Below are positions 33,481 through 42,628 of a stretch of 64,000 bases of DNA, piece by piece. Every line of letters starts with the position of its first letter. Position 1 is the stretch's first letter. The DNA comes from Alphaproteobacteria bacterium (GTDB taxonomy: Bacteria > Pseudomonadota > Alphaproteobacteria > Ferrovibrionales > Ferrovibrionaceae). The stretch lies in the NCBI GenBank assembly GCA_026126215.1, contig JAHCJQ010000003.1:1-64000 (forward strand), given 5' to 3'. The notes below the pieces were generated by a model, which had not been told where the DNA came from, searched no databases, and was given only the letters and a program-made list of their open reading frames with translations. The translations under genes and the position numbers were made by a program.

Positions 33481-34091
33481 ACGAGGAGAGGTTTCACCGC
33501 CGCGAACTGGTCGCGGAAGTTCTCGCTGGTGCGGACGACCGGCTGCTGGTGGTGGCGGGTCTCGGCCAGAGCGCCTGGGACGTCACCGCTGCCGGCGACC
33601 GGTCTCTCAACCTGCCTCTCTGGGGTGCTATGGGCGGCACGCTCTCCGTCGGGCTCGGACTGGCGCTGGCCCGGCCGGAGCGGCGCGTGCTGGTTATTAC
33701 GGGGGACGGCGACATGCTGATGGGGGTCGGCTCGCTTGCCACCGTCGCCGCGCAGCGTCCGAGCAATCTGGCCATCCTGGTGCTTGACAACGAGCGTTTC
33801 GGCGAGACCGGAAACCAGGCGACCCATACCGCACCCGTGCAGGCGCCAAAGGAGGAGCGGGGTGCCGGCACCGATCTCGCGCTCATGGCGCGCGGCGCGG
33901 GCATCGCCGACAGCGACACCGTCCATGGACCGAAAGGCATGGAGCGCTTGCGCCATGACCTGCTGAAGGGCGAGGGGCCGGTCTTCCGTGTCGCAAAGGT
34001 GTTGGTGGAACCGCTGCCGCTGGTGCTTCCGCCCCGGGATGGGGCACATCTCAAGGAACGCTTCCGGCAGGCACTGCTCGGCGAGGCCTGA
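33477..34091 (+). CDS. ThDP-dependent decarboxylase, beta (pyrophosphate-binding) subunit, ComE-like
   Basis: 204 residues, the PP domain missing from the preceding gene. The Mg-ThDP motif runs from GDGDM (residues 76-80) to LDNERFG (residues 103-109), with the usual spacing. MGGTLSVGLGLALARP precedes it. As with ComDE the pair should form an alpha-beta enzyme that decarboxylates a 3-substituted pyruvate such as sulfo- or phosphonopyruvate. The true substrate is unknown; sulfonate chemistry would fit the TauD-type genes upstream, but these are a separate locus. Confidence 0.87.
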   Translation: MNEERFHRRELVAEVLAGADDRLLVVAGLGQSAWDVTAAGDRSLNLPLWGAMGGTLSVGLGLALARPERRVLVITGDGDMLMGVGSLATVAAQRPSNLAILVLDNERFGETGNQATHTAPVQAPKEERGAGTDLALMARGAGIADSDTVHGPKGMERLRHDLLKGEGPVFRVAKVLVEPLPLVLPPRDGAHLKERFRQALLGEA

Positions 34092-34100
34092 GGAACGCAT

Positions 34101-35132
34101 TCAGGGTTCGCGCGCCGGCGGCGTCTCTTCGCGCCGGGGCGAGCCGGCGAAGAGCTGCATGGCGCGCGCGATCGACCGGCTGATCCGGCCGCGCTCTGCC
34201 TCGAGGGCGGGCACCGGCCGCACTTCCTGGATCACCATCTGCCCGAGGCGGAGCATGCGCAAGCCTGCGATGGCCGCTTCGCCGCCCTTCACCGCGACCA
34301 CGGTGCCGATGGTCTTGCCAAACTGTTCCAGGATCATGGTTCCGGCGATATCGGCGCCCATTACCATGGCGGTTCCGCCAAGCAGCCGCCGGGCGATGCG
34401 GACGCTTGCCAGTCGACCGGGGCGCATGCCGTAGACCTCGGCGACCTCGCGGATCATGGACAGCGCCAGGCCCACCAGGATGACCGCATCAAGAACGGCG
34501 ACCGGTGAGGCGGCGACGGCAATGGCGGCGCGGCGCGCGTGACGGTCGACGGCGGCAACCGCTTCCTCGTCGCAAGGCCCCAGGATGCGTGCATCGAGAA
34601 TTCGCAGAAGTTCGCGATCCGCAAGCTTGCCGCCATGCAGCCGGCGCAACCGGTGCAGCGCGTGTGCGATCCCTGGCCGGTGCGCCTGAACGCGGATCAG
34701 GTCCTCGATCAGCCCGTCGGCCTCGTCGACGCTGGCGCCTGTGGCGATGCGCAATGCCTTCTCGCGCACGGCATCAACGGCCTCGAGCCGGAAAATGCCG
34801 CGCAGTTCCGCTCGCGCCCAGAGCAGGCCGCTTCCCAAGGTCAGCGCCAGCAATGCCGTGACGACACCGCCGGTGATCAGATTCTCCCGGTACAGCGCGG
34901 CGAGAAAGTCGAAAACCTGGAGGCCAAGTATCGCAAGAATGCTTGCCGCAAGGCTCCAGACGAACACCCGGCGTGCACGGTGTGGACGATGGGGAAGGCC
35001 GGCATCGGGCGGCGGATCGATATCGGGCGTGTCCAGCCGGTCCGGCGCGGGCGCCAGTTCGGCGATGCGGAATTCGCGCCCGGCGATCTGCTCGAGCCCG
35101 TCTTGCGTCCTGTCAGCTTCATCTGGGCGCAT
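34101..35132 (-). CDS. ycjF: YcjF/DUF697 family membrane protein
   Basis: Inner-membrane protein, 343 residues, of the YcjF (TIGR01620) family. Two hydrophobic helices at about residues 57-105 follow a proline-rich cytoplasmic N-terminus, and a second hydrophobic region with AVAASPVAVLDAVILVGLAL is the DUF697 core. Function is unknown; in E. coli ycjX and ycjF are adjacent and stress-induced (phage-shock regulon). It starts 3 nt after the YcjX-type gene, the same pairing. Confidence 0.87.
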   Translation of the reverse strand: MRPDEADRTQDGLEQIAGREFRIAELAPAPDRLDTPDIDPPPDAGLPHRPHRARRVFVWSLAASILAILGLQVFDFLAALYRENLITGGVVTALLALTLGSGLLWARAELRGIFRLEAVDAVREKALRIATGASVDEADGLIEDLIRVQAHRPGIAHALHRLRRLHGGKLADRELLRILDARILGPCDEEAVAAVDRHARRAAIAVAASPVAVLDAVILVGLALSMIREVAEVYGMRPGRLASVRIARRLLGGTAMVMGADIAGTMILEQFGKTIGTVVAVKGGEAAIAGLRMLRLGQMVIQEVRPVPALEAERGRISRSIARAMQLFAGSPRREETPPAREP

Positions 35133-35135
35133 GGC

Positions 35136-36629
35136 TCATTTCCTCAAGAGAAAGTCCAGCAGTTCGTCCAGGCCGATCTGCTCCGCCGGCGCGGCGGCCT
35201 CACCTGCTGCGTCTCCGTCACGCCAGGGCAGAAAGTCGACGAAGCGGTGCGGCCGCTGCCAGTAGTCTGGCCCCGGCAGATCGGCGGGAACTTCGCCAGG
35301 GTAGATTTCGATGATGTCCTCCGGCGCTCCTTTCTTGCGCCCCTGCAGCATGGATATCGGGCGATCCCGAAACATCCGCTTCACCTCGCGCGTGCCGCGC
35401 ACGGAAGCCACGGAGAAAAACTCGATCTCGACGCGGCCGGCCCTGGCGCGCCGGACCTGTTCGGAAAGCAGCTTCTCGAGCAGAAGACGATGATTGTTCC
35501 ACTGGTTGCGCGTGACCTGGTCGGCCTTGGTCGCGGCAAAGGCGATCCGCGCTACGCTTGGGCGGAACCAGCGAAGGATCGGATTGGACGGACCATAGTC
35601 GAAACTTTCCATGCACAGGCGCAGCGCCCTCTGCAGGTCGGCGAAACTTTCGGGTCCCTGGTTGAGCGCCTCGAGCACGTCGACCAGGACGACCTGTGCA
35701 TCGATGCCCTGGAAGCTGCGTTCGTAGAATTCGCGGACCCGCCGCCGGTAACGCTGGTAGCGCGCTTCCAGTTCGGCAAGCGCGCTGCCTCTGCCGGCTT
35801 TCCTTTCGTCCGCCGGACTTGCGGGGAAGAAGTGAAAGTCCGTTTCCGCGCGAATGTCGGCGGGGGGGCGGATAAACTGGCCCGGCGCCAGCAGATAGAG
35901 TGGCGGATCGGAGAACCTGCAGCGGCGCAGGAATTCCACATAGCCACGATGCAGGCTGTAGAGGGCATCGTCCGGCAGGTGGGCGGAGAGATCGACGGCC
36001 GCCACTTCGGCACGCCAATCCCGGCTCAGCGCCGCGCGCGTCGGCGACAGGTCGATGAGGCGCAATGTCTCGCGTGACCAGCTCGCAAAGTCGGCTTTCA
36101 GCAACGCGAGGTCGAGCAGCCACTCGCCGGGATAGTCGACGATCTCGATGTCTATACGCCTGCCCGATATGCCCAGCCTGCGCCACAGCCCGTCGGCCGG
36201 GATGTCGAATTCGATGCGTGTCGCCGTCGGCTCGGCGGTGGGCGGCGGCCAGTCAGGTGTCGCAGCCTGCAGCCCTGCGCGCATCTCCTCGATGGGAAAT
36301 GGCTTCCAGCCTGGCACGGGAAGGACCCGTCCGGCAATCGGGCGCCGTTCCCGGGAGAGGAGCGGGAAGCGTTCGTCCCAGTCCCGCCCGCCGGTGATCA
36401 GCTCGATCAGGGCTGTGCAGAAGACGGTCTTGCCCGCGCCCCTGAGGCCGGTGATGCCGAGCCTGAGCCGGCGATCGAGCAGCGCATGGCCGAGGCGGGA
36501 CCCGCCGGCTTCGAGCGCCTTCCACGTGGTCGAGAATATGTCGTCGCGACGGATCATGCGGAGATCGTCCCGAATTGCGGCAGGCAGCCACGAGGCAGGC
36601 CCTGTATCCGTGCGTGTGCGCTGCCGCAT
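35136..36629 (-). CDS. ycjX: YcjX-like P-loop GTPase (DUF463)
   Basis: Cytoplasmic nucleotide-binding protein, 497 residues. The Walker A GLRGAGKTVF lies near residue 60, with the Walker B-like VDYPGEWLLDLALL near 165 and a distal AATKADQVTRNQ as candidate guanine-specificity loop. Family length is about 465-500. A Met at codon 25 is an alternative start. Forms an operon with the YcjF-type gene; the pair's cellular role is not established beyond stress association. Confidence 0.9.
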   Translation of the reverse strand: MRQRTRTDTGPASWLPAAIRDDLRMIRRDDIFSTTWKALEAGGSRLGHALLDRRLRLGITGLRGAGKTVFCTALIELITGGRDWDERFPLLSRERRPIAGRVLPVPGWKPFPIEEMRAGLQAATPDWPPPTAEPTATRIEFDIPADGLWRRLGISGRRIDIEIVDYPGEWLLDLALLKADFASWSRETLRLIDLSPTRAALSRDWRAEVAAVDLSAHLPDDALYSLHRGYVEFLRRCRFSDPPLYLLAPGQFIRPPADIRAETDFHFFPASPADERKAGRGSALAELEARYQRYRRRVREFYERSFQGIDAQVVLVDVLEALNQGPESFADLQRALRLCMESFDYGPSNPILRWFRPSVARIAFAATKADQVTRNQWNNHRLLLEKLLSEQVRRARAGRVEIEFFSVASVRGTREVKRMFRDRPISMLQGRKKGAPEDIIEIYPGEVPADLPGPDYWQRPHRFVDFLPWRDGDAAGEAAAPAEQIGLDELLDFLLRK

Positions 36630-36730
36630 CTCTAGCAGATCGAGGCATCCGTTGACAGCCTCGCGCGAAAGCCGGGATTATCCTGTCCGCAGGTTGGGGC
36701 GGAAATGCGGCAAGCGGGTCGGGGGCGGGC

Positions 36731-37969
36731 ATGAGCTTGAAGTTCGTGGCGGAAGGCGAGGCCCTGACGCTGGCCCGTGAGTTCGACATCACCCGTCCGG
36801 CCGCGGAGTTCTACCGCGATCCCTATCCGACCTATCGGGCGCTGCGGAATCATTCCCCGGTACATCGCTGCGCGGACGGGTCCTTCTTCCTCACGCGCTA
36901 TGCCGACCTCGACCTGATCTACCGGGATACACGGCGCTTTCGTTCCGACAAGCGCCGGGAGTTTGCTCCGAAATACGGACTTGATACGCCTCTCTACCGC
37001 CACCACACGACTAGTCTGGTCTTCAACGATCCGCCGTTGCATACGCGGGTCAGGCGGCTGATTGCCGGCGCGCTGACGCCGCGCGCCATCCGGTCCATGG
37101 AGCCGGACCTGATCCGGCTGGTCGATGACCTGCTGGATCGGATCGAGGACAAGCGCAATTTCGATCTGATCGACGATTTCGCCTCGGCGATCCCGGTCGA
37201 GGTGATCGGTAACCTGTTGCGAGTGCCGCATGCCGACCGCGCTCCCCTGCGCGGCTGGTCGCTTGCCATTCTGGGCGCGCTCGAGGCGACGCTGACACCC
37301 GAGCAACTCGCCCGCGGGCATCGCGCGGTCGAGGAATTCACCGACTACTTGAAGACCCTGGTCGCTGATCGCCGGCGCAGTCTCGGCGATGAGAGCGACG
37401 TGCTCAGCCGGCTTATTCGCGGCGAGCAGGACGGCGAACGGCTGACCGAGGAGGAACTGCTGCAGAACTGCATCTTCCTGCTCAATGCCGGGCATGAGAC
37501 GACGACCAATCTGATCGGAAATGGCTTGCATCTGCTTCTGACGCACGATGCAGAGTTGGCGCGCCTGCGTGCCGATCCCACGCTCATCCGCAGCACGGTG
37601 GAGGAATGCCTTCGCTACGAGAGTTCCAACCAGCTTGGCAACCGGACCGTGGCGGAGCCGGTGGAGATAGGCGGTATTCAAATGCCGGCCGGAACCTATC
37701 TCACGCTTTGTATCGGCGCCGCGAACCGTGACCCGACGGAATTCGCCGATCCGGAGCGCTTCGATGTCGGCCGGCAGCCGAATCGCCACCTTGCCTTCGG
37801 CGGCGGCCCTCATGTCTGCGCCGGTCTGGCGCTGGCACGGCTGGAGGGGCAGATCGCCGTTGGGCGGATGATCCAGCGTTTTCCTCGGCTGCGTCTGGAC
37901 GGCGATCCGGTTCGCGGCGGTCGCGCCAGGTTTCGCGGATTCCTCTCGCTACCGGCGGCGGTTTCGTAA
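36731..37969 (+). CDS. Cytochrome P450
   Basis: Soluble bacterial-class P450, 412 residues. The I-helix oxygen-activating motif is AGHETTT, the K-helix ExxR is in EECLRYES, and the haem loop FGGGPHVCAG supplies the cysteine thiolate. Family resemblance is to CYP107/CYP109-like hydroxylases, though the subfamily and substrate cannot be assigned. No ferredoxin or ferredoxin reductase gene is nearby, so electron donors come from elsewhere. The next gene on the strand, 117 nt on, is an orphan PP-loop protein. Confidence 0.95.
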   Translation: MSLKFVAEGEALTLAREFDITRPAAEFYRDPYPTYRALRNHSPVHRCADGSFFLTRYADLDLIYRDTRRFRSDKRREFAPKYGLDTPLYRHHTTSLVFNDPPLHTRVRRLIAGALTPRAIRSMEPDLIRLVDDLLDRIEDKRNFDLIDDFASAIPVEVIGNLLRVPHADRAPLRGWSLAILGALEATLTPEQLARGHRAVEEFTDYLKTLVADRRRSLGDESDVLSRLIRGEQDGERLTEEELLQNCIFLLNAGHETTTNLIGNGLHLLLTHDAELARLRADPTLIRSTVEECLRYESSNQLGNRTVAEPVEIGGIQMPAGTYLTLCIGAANRDPTEFADPERFDVGRQPNRHLAFGGGPHVCAGLALARLEGQIAVGRMIQRFPRLRLDGDPVRGGRARFRGFLSLPAAVS

Positions 37970-38086
37970 TGCTGTGTGACAAGTGAAGCATTTCAGAACG
38001 GCGGAAAAGACTTATGATAACTGAGGCCCGGGGCGCGGGGGCGCTCGAGCAGGGCTGGTGCGATGCCGAGGGGAAGGCACGCTGGC

Positions 38087-39244
38087 ATGCGGGTGGATGC
38101 GATCTCATGCAGCGATGGAATGTTCGGGCGGCGACTTGCCGCGCGGGTGACGTTCGAGGACGGCCCGACCGGGTCGCATGACCTGGAATTCACTATCGAT
38201 CAGATGCCTGGCTACAGTGCTGCAGCAGGCGATGTGCTGGCCGCAGCCTGCTTTCCGCTTGCGGTGCATCACGGCGAGAAGCGCATGCAGATCGATGCCG
38301 AAGTGTGTCCCAGGCTGCGCGACGGGCTGGCCGAGATCCATGCGCTGTGGCGGAGCTGGTCGCTTGCCGGATCTGCCGTGCCGGCGATCGAGGCGCGGCG
38401 TGGCAGTCCGGCCCAACGGCTTCCGGTGTCCCGGCCGCGCCAGGGATGCTTCCTCTCGGGCGGGGTCGACTCGCTGCACATGCTCTGGCGTAACCTGCAG
38501 GATTTCGCCCAGGGCGATCCCGGCCGCTTCAGCCATGGCTATATCGTGCATGGCTTCGATATCGGCAAGAAGCCCGGTCGGCCCCAGCAGGGGCGGTTCG
38601 GGCGCGCTCGCGCGGCACTTCTCGCCATCGCGGCAGAAACCGATCTGGAGCTGGTGAGCGCTGCGAGCAATATCCGTCGGATTCCCGTCCGGCCTGATTT
38701 CTGGCTCTACCAGCAACATGGCGGGGCACTGGCGGCCATCGCGCATCTCGCATCGACCGGTAACCTGCGGGTCAGCCTGGCGGCAACCCAGGATGCGCGC
38801 AGCCTGCGGCCGAACGGATCCCATCCGCTTCTCGATCCCTGCTATTCCAGCGAGGGAGTACAAATCCGTCACTGGGGCCTGCGCTTCAGCCGGCTCGACA
38901 AGCTGCGCGAGTTGCGGGCCTGGCCGACTGCATTCCGCCATCTTCGGGTCTGTCCTTCTGCGTATTCCGAGGAACTGAATTGCGGAGATTGCGAGAAGTG
39001 CATACGCACCCGGTTGGAACTTCTGGCCATTGGGGTCGAGGGGACAGAGGCGCTCGGCGGGAGCCTCGTGCCGCCAGAGGCGATTGCGGCCGCGGTCCAG
39101 ATCGAGAGCCCGTTCCAGGCTGCCTGCTATCGCGATCTGCTCGAGCCGCTGGCGGCACAGGGCCATCGGCGGATCGTCGCCGCGATCAGGCAGGAGCTTG
39201 GCCGTTTCGAGGGCCGTAACCGCCGCCGCCGCGCCGCCGCCTGA
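38087..39244 (+). CDS. QueC-like PP-loop ATP pyrophosphatase superfamily protein, function unknown
   Basis: I do not recognise a characterised homologue. From the ATG at 38087 (SD AGGGGAAGG 9 nt upstream; ATG 38063 is an alternative) it has 385 residues. Residues 124-129 are SGGVDS, the pyrophosphate-binding loop of ATP pyrophosphatases such as QueC, NAD synthetase and asparagine synthetase. Near the C-terminus C289, C299, C302 and C305 (in NCGDCEKCIRTR) resemble the zinc site of QueC. The first ~110 residues form an extra N-terminal domain. It would adenylate a carboxylate or similar group and replace it with nitrogen or sulfur. No queuosine or Qat/CBASS defence genes are nearby. Confidence 0.75.
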   Translation: MRVDAISCSDGMFGRRLAARVTFEDGPTGSHDLEFTIDQMPGYSAAAGDVLAAACFPLAVHHGEKRMQIDAEVCPRLRDGLAEIHALWRSWSLAGSAVPAIEARRGSPAQRLPVSRPRQGCFLSGGVDSLHMLWRNLQDFAQGDPGRFSHGYIVHGFDIGKKPGRPQQGRFGRARAALLAIAAETDLELVSAASNIRRIPVRPDFWLYQQHGGALAAIAHLASTGNLRVSLAATQDARSLRPNGSHPLLDPCYSSEGVQIRHWGLRFSRLDKLRELRAWPTAFRHLRVCPSAYSEELNCGDCEKCIRTRLELLAIGVEGTEALGGSLVPPEAIAAAVQIESPFQAACYRDLLEPLAAQGHRRIVAAIRQELGRFEGRNRRRRAAA

Positions 39245-39280
39245 TGGCCGATTGACCGCGACCAGGCGGCAGTGTTCAAT

Positions 39281-39293
39281 TTTTTCCGATGAT
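39281..39293 (+). repeat. TTTTTCC-GAT motif, copy 1 (over the LysR gene start)
   Basis: TTTTTCCGATGAT overlaps the LysR gene start codon at 39289. The same 12 of 13 bases recur right after that gene's stop (40207-40219), with a third related copy near 40268. A candidate autoregulatory site. Confidence 0.35.
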
Positions 39294-40200
39294 GACTTTG
39301 CGGCAGGTCCGGTATTTCGTCGCCGTGGCGGAGGCAGGGTCCGTGACCGCGGCGGCGGCGGCGGTCGGGATCTCGCAATCGGCGGTCACCGAGGCATTGA
39401 AACAGCTTGAAGACTTTACTGGCGTGGCGCTGTTCGAGCGGCGGGCGCGGGGGCTTGCGCTCACCCACCATGGACACCAGTTCCTGCACCATGCGCACAA
39501 TATTCTTGCGGCGGTCGCCGATGCGCAGCGCGCCCTGCAGACAGCGGCGCCGAGCCTTTCCGGTACGGTCCATCTCGGTGTGACATCGCTGGTCGCCGGC
39601 TATTTCCTCGCCGATCTCCTGGCGCGTTTCCGGCGGGTCTTTCCCAATGTCGCGGTCGAGGTGCATGAGGATGTCCGGGACTATGTCGAGCATCTGCTGG
39701 TCAATGGCGAACTCGATCTCGGGCTGATCCTCGTCTCCAACATGACCGATCGCGACGCGCTCGACTGCGAGGTGGTGGTGCGTTCGCGCAACCGGCTCTG
39801 GCTTGCGCCCAATCATCCGCTGGCCGCGGCCGAGCGGATCGCGCTTGCCGATATTGTCGCCGAGCCGCTGATCCAGCTTGATATCGACGAGATGGCGGAA
39901 ACGGCACGCGGATGGTGGCAGGCAGCCGGACTGGCGCCGCGAACCATGCTCAAGACCGGGTCGGTCGAGGCGGTCCGCTCGCTGGTCGCCACCGGGGCGG
40001 GCATCGCCGTCATGCCCGACATGGCTTTCCGTCCCTGGTCGCTGGAGGGCGACCGCCTGGATGCGCGAATCCTCGCGGACCAGCTGCCCAGCGTCGATGT
40101 CGGCCTGGTCTGGCGCCGGGGCTCGCCGCTTTCGCTTCCGGCCAGGACCTTCGTCGAACTCTCGCGCGAACACGGCCATGGCAGGGCGCGGCGAGGATAA
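39289..40200 (+). CDS. LysR family transcriptional regulator
   Basis: 303 residues with an N-terminal winged helix-turn-helix (AAAAVGISQSAVTEALKQLE, about residues 23-42) and a C-terminal inducer-binding domain (VHLGVTSLVAGYFLADLL, then GLILVSN and GAGIAVMPD). It reads toward the putrescine-transport operon 127 nt downstream and is its likely regulator; in E. coli the same operon is next to a GntR/MocR-type regulator instead. No ribosome site precedes the ATG at 39289, which has a second ATG next to it. Confidence 0.92.
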   Translation: MMTLRQVRYFVAVAEAGSVTAAAAAVGISQSAVTEALKQLEDFTGVALFERRARGLALTHHGHQFLHHAHNILAAVADAQRALQTAAPSLSGTVHLGVTSLVAGYFLADLLARFRRVFPNVAVEVHEDVRDYVEHLLVNGELDLGLILVSNMTDRDALDCEVVVRSRNRLWLAPNHPLAAAERIALADIVAEPLIQLDIDEMAETARGWWQAAGLAPRTMLKTGSVEAVRSLVATGAGIAVMPDMAFRPWSLEGDRLDARILADQLPSVDVGLVWRRGSPLSLPARTFVELSREHGHGRARRG

Positions 40201-40206
40201 TATAGA

Positions 40207-40280
40207 TTTTTCCGATAATACGACAGCAGATTTCACTATTTGATACGAAAAACTCCCCGCGATAGCGTTTTTTCCAATCA
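40207..40280 (+). promoter_or_regulatory. AT-rich control region of the ydcS operon with two TTTTTCC motifs
   Basis: Between the LysR stop and ydcS lie TTTTTCCGATAAT (40207-40219) and TTTTTTCCAATCA (about 40268-40280) in a stretch far richer in A+T than its surroundings. The repeated motif, also present at the LysR start, suggests binding sites for that regulator. Confidence 0.4.
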
Positions 40281-40326
40281 GAAGCTCAAGAGCCGACGTC
40301 AAACAGGGATAGCGGAGGAGGAGACC

Positions 40327-41529
40327 ATGAAAACCCATTCTGCCAAGCGCCATTCTGCGAGGCGCAAGCCCTTCAAGCGGATGGCGGCGCGTGCGATCGG
40401 TGCCGCGGCGGCAACGGCCCTTGCGGTCGGATCGGTCGGCGCCGCGCCGCTGCAGCGGCTTGGTGCCGGCGAGGGCCGGGTCGATATCGTCGCCTGGCCC
40501 GGCTATATCGAGCGTGGCCAGACCGATGCCAAGTTCGACTGGGTGACGGATTTCGAGAAGAAGACCGGCTGCAAGGTGAACGTGAAGACGGCCGGCACCT
40601 CCGACGAGATGGTCGCGCTGATGAACGAGGGCGGCTTCGATCTCGTGACGGCGTCCGGTGATGCCAGCCTCCGCCTCATCGCCGGCAAGCGCGTGCAGGA
40701 AGTCAATGTCGGCCTGGTGCCTTCCTACGGCAAGATCGATCCGCGCCTGCAGAAGGCGGCCTGGCATCATGTCGATGGCAAGCACTATGGCGTGCCCTAT
40801 CAGTGGGGCTACAACGTGCTGGCCTACAACACGAAGGTCTTCACGACGCCGCCGAACAGCTGGGAAGTCGTGTTCAAGGAGATGAACCTGCCCGATGGCA
40901 AGTCCAACAAGGGGCGGGTCCAGGCTTTCGACGGACCGATCTATATCGCCGATGCGGCGCTCTACCTCAAGGCAACGCAGCCAGCCCTCGGCATCACCGA
41001 CCCATACTCGCTCGACGAAAAGCAGTACAAGGCAGCTCTCGACCTGCTGCGCCAGCAGCGCAAGATCGTCGCCCGCTACTGGCATGACGCCTTCGTGCAG
41101 ATCGACGATTTCACCAACGAGGGACTTGCGGCCTCGTCGTCCTGGGGCTTCCAGGTCAACGTGCTCAAGTCCAAGGGGCAGCCGATCGCCAGCGTCGTGC
41201 CGAAAGAAGGGGCGACCGGATGGGCGGACACGACGATGATGCATGTCGATTCCAAGCACCCGAACTGTGCCTACATGTGGCTCGAGCACTCGATCAATCC
41301 GAAGCTCCAGGGCGACCTCTCCGCCTGGTTCGGCTCGGTTCCCGTGGTGCTCTCGGCCTGCAAGGGCAATGCGCTGCTTGGCGACAAAGGCTGCGAGAAT
41401 AACGGTCTGAACGAATTCGAGCGGATCGCGTTCTGGCGGACGCCGGTCGCCAATTGCGGCGGCGGCAGGACCTGCGTGCCCTACTACAAGTGGGTGAGCG
41501 ACTATATCGCCGTCCTTGGCGGTCGCTGA
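40327..41529 (+). CDS. ydcS: Putrescine-type ABC transporter solute-binding protein, YdcS-like
   Basis: Periplasmic binding protein, 400 residues. A long twin-basic-rich N-terminus ([12 protein letters not shown]) precedes a hydrophobic signal segment ending near VGSVGAAP. The mature part contains [41 protein letters not shown] and [13 protein letters not shown], which match E. coli YdcS nearly residue for residue as I recall it. GGAGGAGGAG precedes the ATG. The complete order SBP-ATPase-permease-permease-PatD equals E. coli ydcSTUV-patD, so the ligand is probably putrescine or another polyamine. Confidence 0.95.
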   Translation: MKTHSAKRHSARRKPFKRMAARAIGAAAATALAVGSVGAAPLQRLGAGEGRVDIVAWPGYIERGQTDAKFDWVTDFEKKTGCKVNVKTAGTSDEMVALMNEGGFDLVTASGDASLRLIAGKRVQEVNVGLVPSYGKIDPRLQKAAWHHVDGKHYGVPYQWGYNVLAYNTKVFTTPPNSWEVVFKEMNLPDGKSNKGRVQAFDGPIYIADAALYLKATQPALGITDPYSLDEKQYKAALDLLRQQRKIVARYWHDAFVQIDDFTNEGLAASSSWGFQVNVLKSKGQPIASVVPKEGATGWADTTMMHVDSKHPNCAYMWLEHSINPKLQGDLSAWFGSVPVVLSACKGNALLGDKGCENNGLNEFERIAFWRTPVANCGGGRTCVPYYKWVSDYIAVLGGR

Positions 41530-41539
41530 AATCGGGAAT

Positions 41540-41564
41540 GCGCGGGCGGCCTGGCCGCCCGCGC
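41540..41564 (+). promoter_or_regulatory. Stem-loop after the ydcS gene
   Basis: A perfect 10-bp GC-only inverted repeat (41540-41549 and 41555-41564, 5-nt loop) starts 11 nt after the binding-protein stop and ends 15 nt before the ATPase start. It is the third such hairpin directly behind an ABC binding-protein gene in this window. Confidence 0.65.
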
Positions 41565-41578
41565 CTGTTGCCGGCGGG

Positions 41579-42628
41579 ATGATGGATTCCAGTGAGGTTG
41601 CGGTACGCTTCGATGGCGTGAGCCGCCTGTTCGGCGAAGTGCGTGCGGTCGACCGGGTAAGCTTCTCCGTCCGTGACGGAGAATTCTTCGCCATGCTGGG
41701 TCCATCGGGTTCGGGCAAGACCACGTGCCTGCGCCTGGTCGCGGGCTTCGAGCATCCGACCGAGGGCCGGATCTTCCTCAGCGGAAAGGACGTGAGCGAC
41801 GTGCCGCCCTATGAGCGGAACGTCAATACCGTCTTTCAGGACTATGCGCTCTTTCCGCACATGAGCGTGCAGGAGAATGTCGAGTATCCGCTGATGATCC
41901 GCAAGCTGCCGGCGGCCGAGCGTCGCCGGCGGGCCGGTGAGATGCTCGAACTCGTGCGCCTCCCCGGTTTCGGTGCACGCAAGCCTGCCCAGCTTTCCGG
42001 CGGGCAGCGGCAACGGGTCGCTCTCGCCCGGGCGCTGATCGGGCAGCCCAGGGTTCTGCTGCTCGACGAGCCGCTTGGCGCGCTCGACCTCAAGCTGCGC
42101 GAGGAGATGCAGGTCGAGCTCAAGGCGATCCAGCGCCAGCTCGGCATTACGTTCATCTATGTAACGCACGATCAGGGCGAAGCGCTTTCCATGAGCGACC
42201 GTGTCGCGGTCTTCAATCACGGACGGGTGGAGCAGCTCGGCACGCCGGCGGAGATCTACGATCATCCGCGGACCGCCTTCGTCGCGGGCTTCGTCGGTAT
42301 TTCCAACCTGCTCCCGGCCGCGGTGGCAGAACGGATCGGCGCCGGATCGCGCTCATTCTCCATCAGGCCCGAACGCATCCGCCTGGCCACTCCTGCGGAG
42401 CCGGTCGCGGAGGGAGGCTGCAGCGCCGACGGGACGATCCGCTCGGTCCTCTATTACGGCGCCCAGACGCGCTATCTCGTCGGGCTCGATGCCGGCGGCG
42501 AACTGACGGTCGTCACGCAGAATTCGGATGCGGGCGGGCCTCGTGCGGCGTGGAGCGCCGGCGAGCGCGTGCGGCTGGTCTGGTCCCGGGCGAGTGAGCG
42601 CCCGATCGAGGAAGGGGTTGAGACATGA
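41579..42628 (+). CDS. ydcT: Polyamine ABC transporter ATP-binding protein, YdcT/PotA-like
   Basis: ATPase of the polyamine/spermidine class, 349 residues. Walker [10 protein letters not shown], signature [15 protein letters not shown], Walker [12 protein letters not shown] and H-loop YVTHDQGEA are intact; the C-terminal ~110 residues form the TOBE regulatory domain with SIRPERIRL. Start at 41579 or the adjacent ATG 41582, just after the hairpin. Its last codon overlaps the first permease ATG. Confidence 0.93.
   Translation: MMDSSEVAVRFDGVSRLFGEVRAVDRVSFSVRDGEFFAMLGPSGSGKTTCLRLVAGFEHPTEGRIFLSGKDVSDVPPYERNVNTVFQDYALFPHMSVQENVEYPLMIRKLPAAERRRRAGEMLELVRLPGFGARKPAQLSGGQRQRVALARALIGQPRVLLLDEPLGALDLKLREEMQVELKAIQRQLGITFIYVTHDQGEALSMSDRVAVFNHGRVEQLGTPAEIYDHPRTAFVAGFVGISNLLPAAVAERIGAGSRSFSIRPERIRLATPAEPVAEGGCSADGTIRSVLYYGAQTRYLVGLDAGGELTVVTQNSDAGGPRAAWSAGERVRLVWSRASERPIEEGVET

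Noticed and set aside
36731-39244. A QatABCD or CBASS-type defence island around the QueC-like protein
   Set aside because: None of the partner genes (ATPase, DUF-type QatB, TatD nuclease, cyclase or effector) is present; neighbours are a P450 and a LysR gene.
39127-41724. 865-codon open frame on the minus strand across the LysR and ydcS genes
   Set aside because: Plus-strand genes here have unmistakable family motifs. The antisense frame has no domain, is rich in Arg/Gly/Asp and is a by-product of high-GC third positions.
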